Position numbers and translations under genes: made by a program. A stretch of 64,000 nucleotides of DNA from Woeseiaceae bacterium (lineage in GTDB: Bacteria > Pseudomonadota > Gammaproteobacteria > Steroidobacterales > Woeseiaceae), in assembly GCA_021773035.1 (NCBI GenBank), contig JAJFKU010000068.1, positions 1-64,000 on the forward strand, read 5' to 3'. The first letter of the stretch is position 1, and every line of letters starts with the position of its first letter. The notes beneath the pieces were generated by a model that did no database searches, was not told where the DNA came from, and saw only the letters and a list, made by a program, of their open reading frames with translations. Below, piece by piece: positions 25,001 to 31,289 of this stretch.

Positions 25001-25658
25001 TCGCTACAGTGATCAGAACCCAGGGTTCATCCCAGCCTGTGACCTCGAACCACAGGGCTGTGGGCCCCGTGATCCGTTTGAGAATGAAGTTAGCCAAACA
25101 GGAGGGCGAATCTACAGCTTTTCTGTCGGCGTAGACTCAACCGTTGGCGGAAATCCAGTTCCGATTGGCGGCCCGTTTACGGGCGGCGGTACTAGCGCAG
25201 GTTTCAACAGTGCGGGGCAGGCGTACCTAAAATTCAGCAGTAAGGTGGAAGCTGGACTGTGGGCGTTTTTCGGCGTTTCTGCTGTCGGCTCGCTCGGTTC
25301 GTCGCAGGGCCCCTTGCAAACCGGAGTTTCAACGCAGGATTCAGTGATTGTCGAGGCCAACGCCGGATGGGGCCCTAATGCTGTCGGAGGCAGTGTGACT
25401 ACTGACGGAAGCGGGCTGTCCGTTACTCGTTCTTTGAGATATGGAGTTGGTTATGGCGGCGCGCTTTCCGGTGGTATTCAGCGTGATGTGTACATAGCCA
25501 CACCTCCTCTCGCCCCATACGCAGCTCGTGGTGCTGACTACTACGCGACCGGCGTCAACGCAGGCGCTCGAGCCGTCACGGATTACTCACTACAGTTTTC
25601 AGGGCAGCTAGTTGAAGTCAGCAACACCGTGTTAGGCTGGTTCAGCCCCAGTAACTAA
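19098..25658 (+). CDS. giant exported FN3/SpvB/RHS-repeat protein (polymorphic-toxin type)
   Basis: A 2186-residue protein. Residues 1-43 form a long signal peptide ending VHA. Five FN3-like repeats with paired cysteines occupy about 49-503. A SpvB/TcB-like segment follows (about 510-800, LPLQFIPGVAGFAPSLSLEYNSG). Many RHS/YD repeats fill about 1090-1850 (YTYDANGN, YDELGRLKT, YAYNQLGNVTS). The RHS core closes with RFLSPDP near 1908 and NRYSYVLNNPLGLVDPTGF near 1920-1941. The last 245 residues are a Gly/Ser-rich, beta-looking tail unlike common toxin domains. By family logic the RHS shell encloses a variable C-terminal effector, but here export by signal peptide rather than T6SS is indicated. 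A small membrane protein gene follows 43 bases later. No frameshift is seen. Confidence 0.88.
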   Translation: MNTHLNDLRRVIRCQNSSESWRLIAPMIAATMLMAFFSTVHAAGGGGGPPPTPTGLNGPSTDNDGTYTVSWNTVPGTTYYDLQEKIGAGAWYTTYSSGPTSVVFSTRPPNTYSYRVRACHYLDGCSNYSGSIAVVVVAPPPTPTGLTGPAIDNDGSYTISWNAASTATSYTLEEKKNSGAWVAKYTGSSPSKAISGNNNGAYAYRVKACNASPNCSAWSSTHTTTVSLPPAVPPIPTGLTGPSHDTDGSYTISWNAASAAVSYTLEQKLNSGAWTVKYSGASLSKAVSGNGNGAYSYRVKACNVTPACSGWSATHATTVELPPTTPTGLTSPGTDYDGSYTVSWNAASGASSYTLEQRLGGGAWAVKYSGASTSVGISGNGNGTYTYRVRGCNASCSGWSSTSATVVEPPPPDPPPVPGGLLGPATDIDGEYSISWNSAPRATYYDLQEKIGTGAWYTTYSSGPTSVVFSKWSISTYSYRVRACHYLDGCSNYSSSITVNVTGGIVSPVAEGTVGAVGSTPYGIDVATDGDATISLPLQFIPGVAGFAPSLSLEYNSGRGVDRLERSLPEDTLGYGWRLAGLSQIRRCVVDQVSTASIALTNNDSLCLDGMPLVLASGTHLTTGATYRTLIESYIKIEVKNIGSQLWFEATLPDGTVREYANDITGNGSRVNQNYGVDYQWSISKATSVDGNVVNYRYWFDPSKGINYINSIEYTDAVVDFEYLTRTDASAVSIGSASQTQSVFLHTIRVKYDGKKVREYRLLDEVVSSRRRLNKVQLCGYNEAGTTATCLAPLDFDWLTPGSTMSGVPILVDGMTDGLSAVHLIEYGTITGSSHPFLFTERPFGNGSSPANTQLLSGSGALRHAAIKLRRDNGLGGFHDTTYAYQNKGLKSTKHWGFLGFYAQRMKDEQSGIVTYAQYRMDYPYFGEVARLHQLNNTYGSHTQTLTRSETDFAQQSISHGTNSSVYPYRSTTVDFVYEGATQLGASKTSNALTFASGFVSQIVSTSQTGTGVSTGSAGGSWGDIPTYTLSSLKNTTKVTTTFTNRTTSGKWLINFADAVTKESWPGAVSGPGIVQDTTLIPHTNSLRAMWINKFPLDADLAIATAFGYDIKGRSNGTTVGGANVPNRVTGISGYVHDRYPGVVTNPKGHTTTYSDYDLRFGLVKLTGDPNGRNTSWVRDPFGRVTSTENGDGVITTTTYTDCPTGCGITVYGIAPTYKVSADSIVTPIRIAPIRNTYFDNLGRVIRTETQSFYGTSYSKRDIKYDTQGRVQKSSLPYFSGTSKDVIPTYDIRNRITNVTRPDGSSTGTVYSVSSGKAVATITENVKKANGTSDGTQVKRNEYSILGELTKTTDGYGTSVNPNTAYTYDANGNMLTAVVNGGAAGSTTTTFEYDAAGNQEKIIGPDIGTVVSTYTGIGEVKTRTDNLSQLSTYTYDELGRLKTLVNTDGTSTWVWDIATNGKGKLYTRSNSGFTETFFYDTAGRSARANTDITPIGGSGSTRHSTTHTYDTYGRLATTTYPGGFVVTRVYNAQGYLSQLKDGATVLQTFNGRDAFGNSTDESYANGVDTLRTFDPETGGLTDINTTKSSTVFQNNDYAWRSNSTLESRVANPAYGLGSTRKESYTYDVLNRVTVAETYINSSNTRDLSYAYNQLGNVTSKVSTLTGDTDVTGYAYGAGLAGPHAATGFSVDGVARTLFYDLNGAVTKYDIAGTSDDKYIAYNASNQPAKITIGDSLDDTTPVARDEFAYDPNGQRYARKTSWQDGGSTITEEVSYIGVSEVIADSTNSQIVTKTRVSANVMHVKIVGPSRTEEFFEYAHRDHLGSIEVVTDENGNKLDNLAFEPFGSRKKKDWTANISTAELDVLLDLDWDHPRKARGFTGHEHLDRTGFVHMNGRVYDPVSGRFLSPDPLVSLPTLAQSWNRYSYVLNNPLGLVDPTGFSPDGCGLDCGSRSWGFRLNYLGFIDVFGRYSDQNPGFIPACDLEPQGCGPRDPFENEVSQTGGRIYSFSVGVDSTVGGNPVPIGGPFTGGGTSAGFNSAGQAYLKFSSKVEAGLWAFFGVSAVGSLGSSQGPLQTGVSTQDSVIVEANAGWGPNAVGGSVTTDGSGLSVTRSLRYGVGYGGALSGGIQRDVYIATPPLAPYAARGADYYATGVNAGARAVTDYSLQFSGQLVEVSNTVLGWFSPSN
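19243..20607 (+). repeat. five tandem FN3-like repeats within the RHS gene
   Basis: Five repeats of about 270 bases. Each starts with a Pro-rich linker and P-T-G-L, then D-x-D-G-x-Y-x-[IV]-S-W-N, and ends Y-x-Y-R-V-[RK]-[AG]-C. Repeats 1 and 5 are almost identical to each other (YYDLQEKIG, GAWYTTYSSGPTSVVFS, ACHYLDGCSNYS), while 2, 3 and 4 form a second similar set. This pattern suggests internal duplication with recent conversion between the outer pair. Confidence 0.8.
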
Positions 25659-25701
25659 AGTATGTTCACTCTAGAACCTGCGTTCTTTCCCCAGAACAAT
25701 T

Positions 25702-25965
25702 ATGGACAATAATTACCAAACTCTCTTGATGCTTGCGAATCGCGTTATCGGGCCAGTGTTCTTGGTCGTTGGTCTATTGGTGACGGTATTCATGCTTGAA
25801 AGTGAAGCCATTCCCTTAGTCAAGGAATCACTGGAGAATGGGATGACACCAGGATTTGGATTCGTTGCGGTTAAGGTGGGTCTTCCGTTGCTTATTGCAT
25901 ATTGTGGTATTTTGCTGATGAAGGTCAAGCGCGTTACACACAAGAAGACCGATAGGGAGCAATGA
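25702..25965 (+). CDS. small two-helix membrane protein, candidate immunity protein
   Basis: An 87-residue protein with two membrane helices, about residues 15-32 (VIGPVFLVVGLLVTVFML) and 55-72 (VGLPLLIAYCGILLM). A short loop joins them and a basic tail ends it. It begins 43 bases after the RHS gene on the same strand and is somewhat AT-richer. Small inner-membrane proteins in this position often protect the producer from an RHS or bacteriocin effector; that role here rests on position alone. No family is recognised. Confidence 0.5.
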   Translation: MDNNYQTLLMLANRVIGPVFLVVGLLVTVFMLESEAIPLVKESLENGMTPGFGFVAVKVGLPLLIAYCGILLMKVKRVTHKKTDREQ

Positions 25966-26199
25966 AGGCAATAAAGTAGTGGGCCCTAGTGAGGATCCAA
26001 AATACACTCGGGAGGCCTTTTGGGTTTGGGTAAACCTGTATTCGAATCACTACCCTGTGCGGGAAAGGGTGTCGAATTTACGCGCAGGCTAATCAGTGCG
26101 CTCGACCTAGCATCATTGTCCCATCAGGGCACACCTAACAACGCGAGATCAAGAGGTTACGCTATACCAAATCGATGGAGTATGGGACAAGCACTTGGT

Positions 26200-26352
26200 T
26201 CCGTTGCAGTAAAGTACACTTCGAGTACCTGGCTACGAACCAGCCGATCTTCTTCTAAGAATTCGCCTGTGTACCGCATAGACAGGTGGCGAAATGTCGG
26301 TACTTTTCTAAGATTTTCATGCTGTATGCCGCGCCACTAGGCGTTCGCGAAA
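26200..26352 (+). repeat. att-arm-like repeat, copy 2
   Basis: Counterpart of 10566-10689. TTCTAAGA occurs at 26253-26260 and 26306-26313, 53 bases apart as in copy 1. A hairpin between them has loop GTACCGCATAG, and TGCTGTATGCCG follows. The stem sequence differs from copy 1 but still pairs (CCTGT/ACAGG, with outer CGC/GCG). About 25 extra bases separate it from tRNA-Thr fragment d. Confidence 0.6.
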
Positions 26353-26401
26353 ATGATTCGTAATCAGTAGATCCCGAGTTCGACTCTTGGTGCCGACACC
26401 A
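26353..26401 (+). other. tRNA-Thr 3' fragment with CCA (copy d)
   Basis: The best-preserved copy: anticodon arm TGATTCGTAATCA (CGU), variable loop, T-arm CCGAG-TTCGACT-CTTGG, acceptor strand TGCCGAC and encoded ACCA. No D-arm or 5' acceptor strand precedes it; the att-arm-like repeat is there instead. It marks the right-hand limit of the proposed island. Confidence 0.75.
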
Positions 26402-26665
26402 TACGTTTCAACGACTTAGCGCCTCCACATTCAGGCACTTTTTCTGACGAAGACGCTGTGCGGACAGTAGAAATTGCAATCGGCTACAAAATACCGCTTG
26501 AATCGCGCGCACACTTTGACGTCGACCGCCTTCCAGGAGTAGTATTTTTTCAGCCTTTTCGAGCAATGGTTCGTGCGGCCTTGGCAGCCGCGGAGCCGCC
26601 GGGGCACATAGCAGGCGGGTGGCAGATTCGCGTTTCGTTGTGTGTTTGATATTTGGGGAGCCAGT

Positions 26666-27745
26666 ATGAAGACATGCGATAAAAGCAGCCATGCACCCTG
26701 GCCTTCCGTGCTTACGGCCATCCTGATTTTGGTGATCGCACAGGGGTGTGGCGGTGGCGGGTCGCCTGCGACATCGTCCGTGCCGCCAACGTCCTCACCA
26801 CCGTCGCCCCTGGTATTGTTTGATTCGCTATGGGGGCAGTTTGATCTCAAATACTCATTCTTCGAACTGAAGGGGATTGACTGGGAAGACTCCAAGGCGC
26901 GATTCCGATCAAGACTTTCGACAACGAGTTCGGACAGCGAGCTCTACGCGGTGCTGTCTGAAATGCTTCTCGAGTTAGAGGACCCGCATGTTCGATTAGA
27001 CACGCCCATCGGGGTCTCGACGTACACCGGTTGGTATGATCAGTATCCTGCCAATTTCGACGAGACGATCGTCACAGCAACGTACCTGGGACAAGGGGCA
27101 ATGATGACGCCGAACGCCAACATGGTGTTTGGCCTCGCCGACACGGATATTGGTTACTTCCGTGTGCATAGTCTTGCTGGCTCGGGTCACGGTAGCGACA
27201 CTGATTTCATGCTCAGCCAGATGGCCGGAATTCGGGGGCTTGTGATTGACCTGCGCGGCAATGGTGGCGGTAATGATCAGAATGGCAGGGAAATCGCCGC
27301 CCGTTTCGCGGATACCAACCGACTTTATCGTCGCGTCCGATTTCGGGAAGGCGTAAACCACGGCGATTTCGGTGCATTCATTGATGATTTCATTTCTTCC
27401 GGCGGGGCACAGTCCTTCAGTGGTCCAATCGCAGTCCTCACCAATCGGGGCACTATCAGCAGTGCAGAAAGCCTGGTTCTGGCATTCGACGTTCTTCCGA
27501 ACACGACTTCTTATGGCGATTTCACTGGCGGGGGATCCGCCAATCCGGAACAAATTACGATGGCGAATGGTTGGAAATATACGGTTTCCAGGTGGATTGA
27601 ATACCGTCCGGATGGCTCAACGTTTGAGGGCGTTGGGATCGCCCCGGATGTTCGCATCGATATTAGTGCGGCAGACAGCGCCGCGTTGAGAGATTCAATT
27701 CTGGATTCGGCGATCGCCGGCCTTAAGATCGCGATCGGTTTGTGA
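26666..27745 (+). CDS. S41-family peptidase lipoprotein
   Basis: A 359-residue protein. The ATG at 26666 follows GGGGAG and gives a lipoprotein signal peptide with Cys in IAQGCGGGG, then a Ser/Pro linker. The catalytic core resembles C-terminal-processing/tricorn-core peptidases: IRGLVIDLRGNGGG (about residues 190-203), VLTNRGTISSAES (about 259-271, holding the expected nucleophile Ser) and GVGIAPDVRI near the end. The N-terminal part contains the helical S41 cap (LLELEDPHVRLD). A PDZ domain is not evident, so substrate choice may differ from Prc/CtpA. It should act at the inner face of an envelope membrane. No neighbour indicates a target. Confidence 0.85.
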   Translation: MKTCDKSSHAPWPSVLTAILILVIAQGCGGGGSPATSSVPPTSSPPSPLVLFDSLWGQFDLKYSFFELKGIDWEDSKARFRSRLSTTSSDSELYAVLSEMLLELEDPHVRLDTPIGVSTYTGWYDQYPANFDETIVTATYLGQGAMMTPNANMVFGLADTDIGYFRVHSLAGSGHGSDTDFMLSQMAGIRGLVIDLRGNGGGNDQNGREIAARFADTNRLYRRVRFREGVNHGDFGAFIDDFISSGGAQSFSGPIAVLTNRGTISSAESLVLAFDVLPNTTSYGDFTGGGSANPEQITMANGWKYTVSRWIEYRPDGSTFEGVGIAPDVRIDISAADSAALRDSILDSAIAGLKIAIGL

Positions 27746-27832
27746 AGAATAAAATGAACCGCGTAATTACAAGATCACGAGACTGTTCTAGAGAGGTTTT
27801 TAGATCAAGTAGCGGCGCGGCGTACATTGGTA

Positions 27833-28024
27833 ATGAATAGCGATAGAAATTCGAAAGTGCTGTTACGCTCAGGCATAGTTTGTGGCATAGCAGTTGCGAT
27901 CTTGATCGGCGTTTTTCCAGAGGCCGTTAACAAAAGCCCGGTATTTGGAGTGATCGTCCTGCTGATGCTCATTCCTGCTGCCATCCTGTCTTATTGGCTG
28001 CTAAAGAAAGTGTTTGCTGACTAG
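27833..28024 (+). CDS. small two-helix membrane protein
   Basis: A 63-residue protein with two predicted helices, about residues 13-29 (SGIVCGIAVAILIGVFP) and 37-56 (VFGVIVLLMLIPAAILSYWL), and a short basic/acidic end. The ATG at 27833 is chosen; a TTG at 27827 is in frame. No clear ribosome-binding site is visible. Size and topology are common to many unrelated small membrane proteins, and no function is inferred. Confidence 0.5.
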   Translation: MNSDRNSKVLLRSGIVCGIAVAILIGVFPEAVNKSPVFGVIVLLMLIPAAILSYWLLKKVFAD

Positions 28025-28068
28025 AGCGTTACGTCTGTCGAGATAGAGTTCTGGCCCTTTCGCATCAT

Positions 28069-28138
28069 ACGGCTCTGTAGCTCAGAAGTTGAAAGGGTAG
28101 GCAGAGCCTGTCCAAAACGAATCAGAGAGAGGGGTTCG
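28069..28138 (+). other. tRNA-like remnant
   Basis: GGCTCTGTAGCTCAGAAG resembles a tRNA acceptor strand and D-arm. AGAGCC about 20 bases on pairs with the start, and GGGGTTCGAC at the end resembles a T-arm. The cloverleaf cannot be closed, so this is at best a decayed tRNA or a chance similarity. Confidence 0.25.
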
Positions 28139-28149
28139 ACATAGTAGCT

Positions 28150-28791
28150 ATGCGCTTGCAAGCCTTGCCATTTCTGATCTTGCCTCAGATCCTCTTTGCC
28201 GCATTCGCGCAAAGCACGCCTTGTACGTGCGATCGCGATGAATTACTCGCCAACATACGGAGCGCGGAAACCATCTATTACGGCTCGATTCAGGAAGCGA
28301 GTATGGAGTCGGGCCAAAGCCACACGATCCAGTTGACGCTCGAAATTCGAGACCCGATAAGAGGTGACAAATCCGGGCCAGTCAAAGTGTCAACGACGCT
28401 CCCCCAAGCGTGCGGGGTTTCAGCGACGCTGGGTATGCACTCGCTGTATGTAGTCAGCAATGACTCGGAGCCAGTTACACGTTGTGGTGGGAGCGGGTCA
28501 CACCACTATCAACAAGGACATGAACTGTACGATCTGCATAACCTGGTATTCGCGCTGATCACGATTGAGCATGCGGACAGTGATGCGCGCATAGTTCGGT
28601 CCTGGTTGAATCGGGCTTTCAGCGAGAACCACACGCGCCGAGAGCGTATGGAGAGTTTTTTCGCTCTCATCGGGGAGCTTGATACCGAAACGATAATCAC
28701 CGTAACGGACAACGAAGTGATCTACCGGAATATAGTCTTCGTATTTACCGACGGTATCTTGATCGACTACTTCTGGAAAGACCAGACTTAG
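28150..28791 (+). CDS. secreted protein, distant TIMP/NTR-like
   Basis: A 213-residue protein with a signal peptide of about 20 residues (LILPQILFAAFAQS). The mature end begins with closely spaced cysteines (PCTCDRDELL). A strand-rich part follows (ETIYYGSIQEASME, IQLTLEIRDPIRGD, CGVSATLGMHSLYVV) in the order seen in TIMP/netrin-like OB folds. The next gene, one base away after its stop, encodes a clearer member with the same N-terminal C-x-C. The C-terminal ~90 residues are not recognised. Animal TIMPs block metalloproteases through the N-terminal Cys; a similar inhibitory role in the bacterial periplasm is speculative. Confidence 0.55.
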   Translation: MRLQALPFLILPQILFAAFAQSTPCTCDRDELLANIRSAETIYYGSIQEASMESGQSHTIQLTLEIRDPIRGDKSGPVKVSTTLPQACGVSATLGMHSLYVVSNDSEPVTRCGGSGSHHYQQGHELYDLHNLVFALITIEHADSDARIVRSWLNRAFSENHTRRERMESFFALIGELDTETIITVTDNEVIYRNIVFVFTDGILIDYFWKDQT

Positions 28792-28792
28792 C

Positions 28793-29647
28793 ATGCGCTT
28801 CCTTCCACTGATTCTCGTGCTCCTCGCCTGTGATGCATTGGCGTGCAGTTGTGCAGGCTCTGATCTACAGCGTCAATACCAGTCCAGTTCCAACGTCTTT
28901 ACGGCTGTGGTGACCGGCGCAAGATTCGATGAAGACGGCAACATTGAAGCAGATTTTGAGGTTACGGAAGTCTTCAAGGGCGATATTCCGTTCGACAGGC
29001 TGCGTACCACGAGAAGCGGCACAACCTGTGATACGTCTATTGCCGTTGGCCCCGAATACGTTTTCTTCATGGGTGACGAGGGGAGATTCGGAATGTGCTC
29101 CGGCAATAAGGCCATAGTGCCAGGCAGGCCGACGCCGTGGCTCGACCTGTTGAGGGCTTACAAGGCCGGAGAAATACCGGATTTATCGTCTCCCTGGAAA
29201 TATCGTCATTACGATGGTAGCTGCTCGCTGAAAACCGATTTTCGATCGACGGAAGACGCGATCATGAGCTACCTGAATCTGGAATATCGGCACGCGGCTC
29301 CTGCGAACCCTGTGTGGACTATCGAGCGGCTGAATGAGGTGGGCTATTCGAGCGCAGTCTTCATGCTGCCGACAAGAAAAGAACCGACGGACGCAACACT
29401 GAACCTGAAGACCCACGATCGGGAGTTCATAGCAACGTGGTCTGACGACGCGTTGCCGGGCCGTAGCAGTGGCGCATTTCAATTGAGCGGCGACGATGTC
29501 CTCGCGTTCGCGCAGGAGTTATTCCGTTCCGAAGTGGTGCAAGTCGAAGGGTCTTTGGAACGGTACCCGTCATTGGAAGATACGGTGATTCGGACGACAA
29601 ATGCCGGAAGTGCGATCTCGGATTTCGTCAATTGTGCCATGCAGTGA
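28793..29647 (+). CDS. secreted TIMP/NTR-like protein
   Basis: A 284-residue protein. The signal peptide ends near DALA, so the mature protein would begin at or just before the C-S-C of ACSCAGSDLQ. This is followed by VFTAVVTGARF, VTEVFKGDI, TTCDTSIAVGPEYVFFMGDEG and FGMCSG, a pattern like the bacterial TIMP-like OB-fold (Cys-x-Cys, FKG, G-x-x-Y-[LV]-F, C). From about residue 140 a second, unrecognised domain follows. It forms a two-gene unit with 28150. Its last 78 bases overlap the 3' end of the opposite-strand gene at 29570-30139. Confidence 0.65.
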   Translation: MRFLPLILVLLACDALACSCAGSDLQRQYQSSSNVFTAVVTGARFDEDGNIEADFEVTEVFKGDIPFDRLRTTRSGTTCDTSIAVGPEYVFFMGDEGRFGMCSGNKAIVPGRPTPWLDLLRAYKAGEIPDLSSPWKYRHYDGSCSLKTDFRSTEDAIMSYLNLEYRHAAPANPVWTIERLNEVGYSSAVFMLPTRKEPTDATLNLKTHDREFIATWSDDALPGRSSGAFQLSGDDVLAFAQELFRSEVVQVEGSLERYPSLEDTVIRTTNAGSAISDFVNCAMQ

Positions 29648-30139
29648 ACGACCGGTAGCGTGCGAAGGCGCAGCATCCAATATCAATCGGGCTACTTCTC
29701 CTTTGGTGATTTTCGATTTCCAGCCATAAAACGAAACAGGTTTGGCTGTACTGGTCGGGCCCCCATCCTTGAGAGTAATCGGGCGAATGGCTAGCCAATC
29801 CAGTCCACTATCAGCATAGAGTTCCTCCATCTTTGCCAGGTCTGTATGAGATATGGATATATTGCTGCGGTTGAATAAGAGCCTTAATAACCAATGAGTG
29901 TGTGCAGAGCTGTCAGTGACGCCTCCGGAGCTAATAGAAATGACCGCCTGGTGGCCTGGCAAAATTTTCTCGAGGACACCATCACTTAAGAATTCTTCGC
30001 CTAGTAAAGTGACCCCTTCGGGGGCAACATAAGATGAAGTAGGACGGACCAATGCAGTGACTTCGTGGCCTCGTTTTCGGCCCAGTCTAACGACCCATTG
30101 ACCGCAACCGCCAGACGCGCCAAGAACTAAAAGTTTCAT
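29570..30139 (-). CDS. NAD(P)-binding (NmrA/SDR-like) protein
   Basis: A 189-residue protein with the N-terminal Rossmann motif GASGGCG (residues 8-14), and SISSGG, LAKMEELYADSGLDWLAIRP and FYGWKSKITKGEVARLIL as in atypical SDR/NmrA-type flavin or quinone reductases. It is shorter than the usual 200-220 residues. The last ~20 residues (after ATGRSLHG) read antisense into the TIMP-like gene and look non-native, suggesting the original 3' end was lost at a rearrangement. It is the last gene of a minus-strand operon with MarR, cytochrome b561, ABM-fold and CDGSH genes, which points to redox or electrophile defence. Confidence 0.78.
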   Translation of the reverse strand: MKLLVLGASGGCGQWVVRLGRKRGHEVTALVRPTSSYVAPEGVTLLGEEFLSDGVLEKILPGHQAVISISSGGVTDSSAHTHWLLRLLFNRSNISISHTDLAKMEELYADSGLDWLAIRPITLKDGGPTSTAKPVSFYGWKSKITKGEVARLILDAAPSHATGRSLHGTIDEIRDRTSGICRPNHRIFQ

Positions 30140-30167
30140 TGTTTAGGGTTGCCTTTTTCTCTTGTGC

Positions 30168-31241
30168 TCAATCTACAAAGCCAGAGGCTCGGTGTGATCC
30201 ATCGCAAAACGGCTTGTTCTTGGATGCACCACAACGACAAAGCGAATACTTATTCTCGCTAGCACCCTTGCACCAGTCCTCGCCAACCAAGGAAACGTTA
30301 CGCACGTTTAAGGGGCCGCTACTCTCAACATTAACAACGCTGTCCTGTGCGACTTCGTGACGGAGCGGCGTGCCGCTCAGCTGATAGCTGAGTGCACCGG
30401 ACGGGCACGCGCGAACCACGTCGACTATTTCAGTGACGGCGCCTTGGTTCGGGTCAATCCAGGGATTGCGGGAAGTGTCAAAAACTCTGTTTAGTCGAAC
30501 GCCGCATTCATGCGCCTTAGAACAGAGTAAGCGACTATATTTGATCGTGATCTCTTTGCCCTCATAACTCAGCAATTCATCCGCCGTGCGATCTGATAGT
30601 TTTGCGTCAGAAAAGTTGGCTGAAGTATGCGACCCGTCACAGAAGGGCTTGTTTTTTGAGGCCCCGCACCGACACAAAGCCATCGTTGGTCTTATCGGTA
30701 TAGATTCGCCATCCGTTCCCATCAAAGAACTCAGACCAGTTACCATTGCTGGGCCGTTCTGGCGCAATTCAATGGAGGGGGAATCTCCAGTTGTTGCAGC
30801 CGCTGCGCTACCAAATCGACCGGTGAGGTGCAATCCGTCACGCATGTTCAGTCCCATCAATGTCAGGTTGATTGCGCCAACGAGGAGCTCAATGCCTTGC
30901 ACCGCAAAAAAAGTAGTATCGAATTCACCTGCGTTTGCTTTCATCGCGAGAAATACTGCGCAGGGCAGTAACACAAGCAAGCCGTTCAATGCGATGAACG
31001 GCATCCTTTTCTTCTTTACTAACACTCCTTGATCGGTGCGACCCCGACCGAGCGACATGCCAGATCCACCGGCGATTGCTACGGCAGGGATCAAGATAAG
31101 CATCCCCCACAATATGGCGCTCTTAAGCGTTGCGATGGCCTCATGAGACCCCACTAGCTCAGTGAGCAAGGTTGATGTCCAGAACACGGTGATCGTGAGA
31201 AATCCTACAACCCCGGCTATAGCATGTATTTTTGTCTTCAT
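30168..31241 (-). CDS. membrane protein with two CDGSH iron-sulfur domains and a Fer4_19-like domain
   Basis: A 357-residue protein. The start at 31241 has GGAG upstream; an earlier Met at 31259 lacks a site. Four hydrophobic helices occupy roughly residues 8-30, 42-62, 80-100 and 110-135. A CDGSH motif (CRCGASKNKPFCDGSH) lies at about 192-207. Next is a divergent 4Fe-4S region (YSRLLCSKAHECG ... VRACPSGAL) at about 238-300, and a second almost identical CDGSH motif closes the protein. CDGSH domains bind a 2Fe-2S cluster with three Cys and one His, and all ligands appear present twice. Single soluble CDGSH/Fer4_19 proteins are common; fusion to a membrane domain is unusual. It may pass electrons at the inner membrane, perhaps with the cytochrome b561 of the same operon. 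Confidence 0.82.
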   Translation of the reverse strand: MKTKIHAIAGVVGFLTITVFWTSTLLTELVGSHEAIATLKSAILWGMLILIPAVAIAGGSGMSLGRGRTDQGVLVKKKRMPFIALNGLLVLLPCAVFLAMKANAGEFDTTFFAVQGIELLVGAINLTLMGLNMRDGLHLTGRFGSAAAATTGDSPSIELRQNGPAMVTGLSSLMGTDGESIPIRPTMALCRCGASKNKPFCDGSHTSANFSDAKLSDRTADELLSYEGKEITIKYSRLLCSKAHECGVRLNRVFDTSRNPWIDPNQGAVTEIVDVVRACPSGALSYQLSGTPLRHEVAQDSVVNVESSGPLNVRNVSLVGEDWCKGASENKYSLCRCGASKNKPFCDGSHRASGFVD

Positions 31242-31289
31242 TGTCTTGATCTCCAGCAAAATTGCTTTTTTCCCATCGGCGTTCTTCTG

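Larger units (their letters stand above)
25966..26665. other. non-coding island boundary
   Basis: This 700-base gap contains the att-arm-like repeat copy 2 and tRNA-Thr fragment d (26353-26401). The stretches 25966-26199 and 26402-26665 show no gene; minus-strand open frames here resemble no family. Confidence 0.5.

Noticed and set aside
2981..26401. tRNA-Thr stretches as functional tRNA genes
   Set aside because: All four lack the D-arm and 5' acceptor strand, and two have degraded 3' ends.
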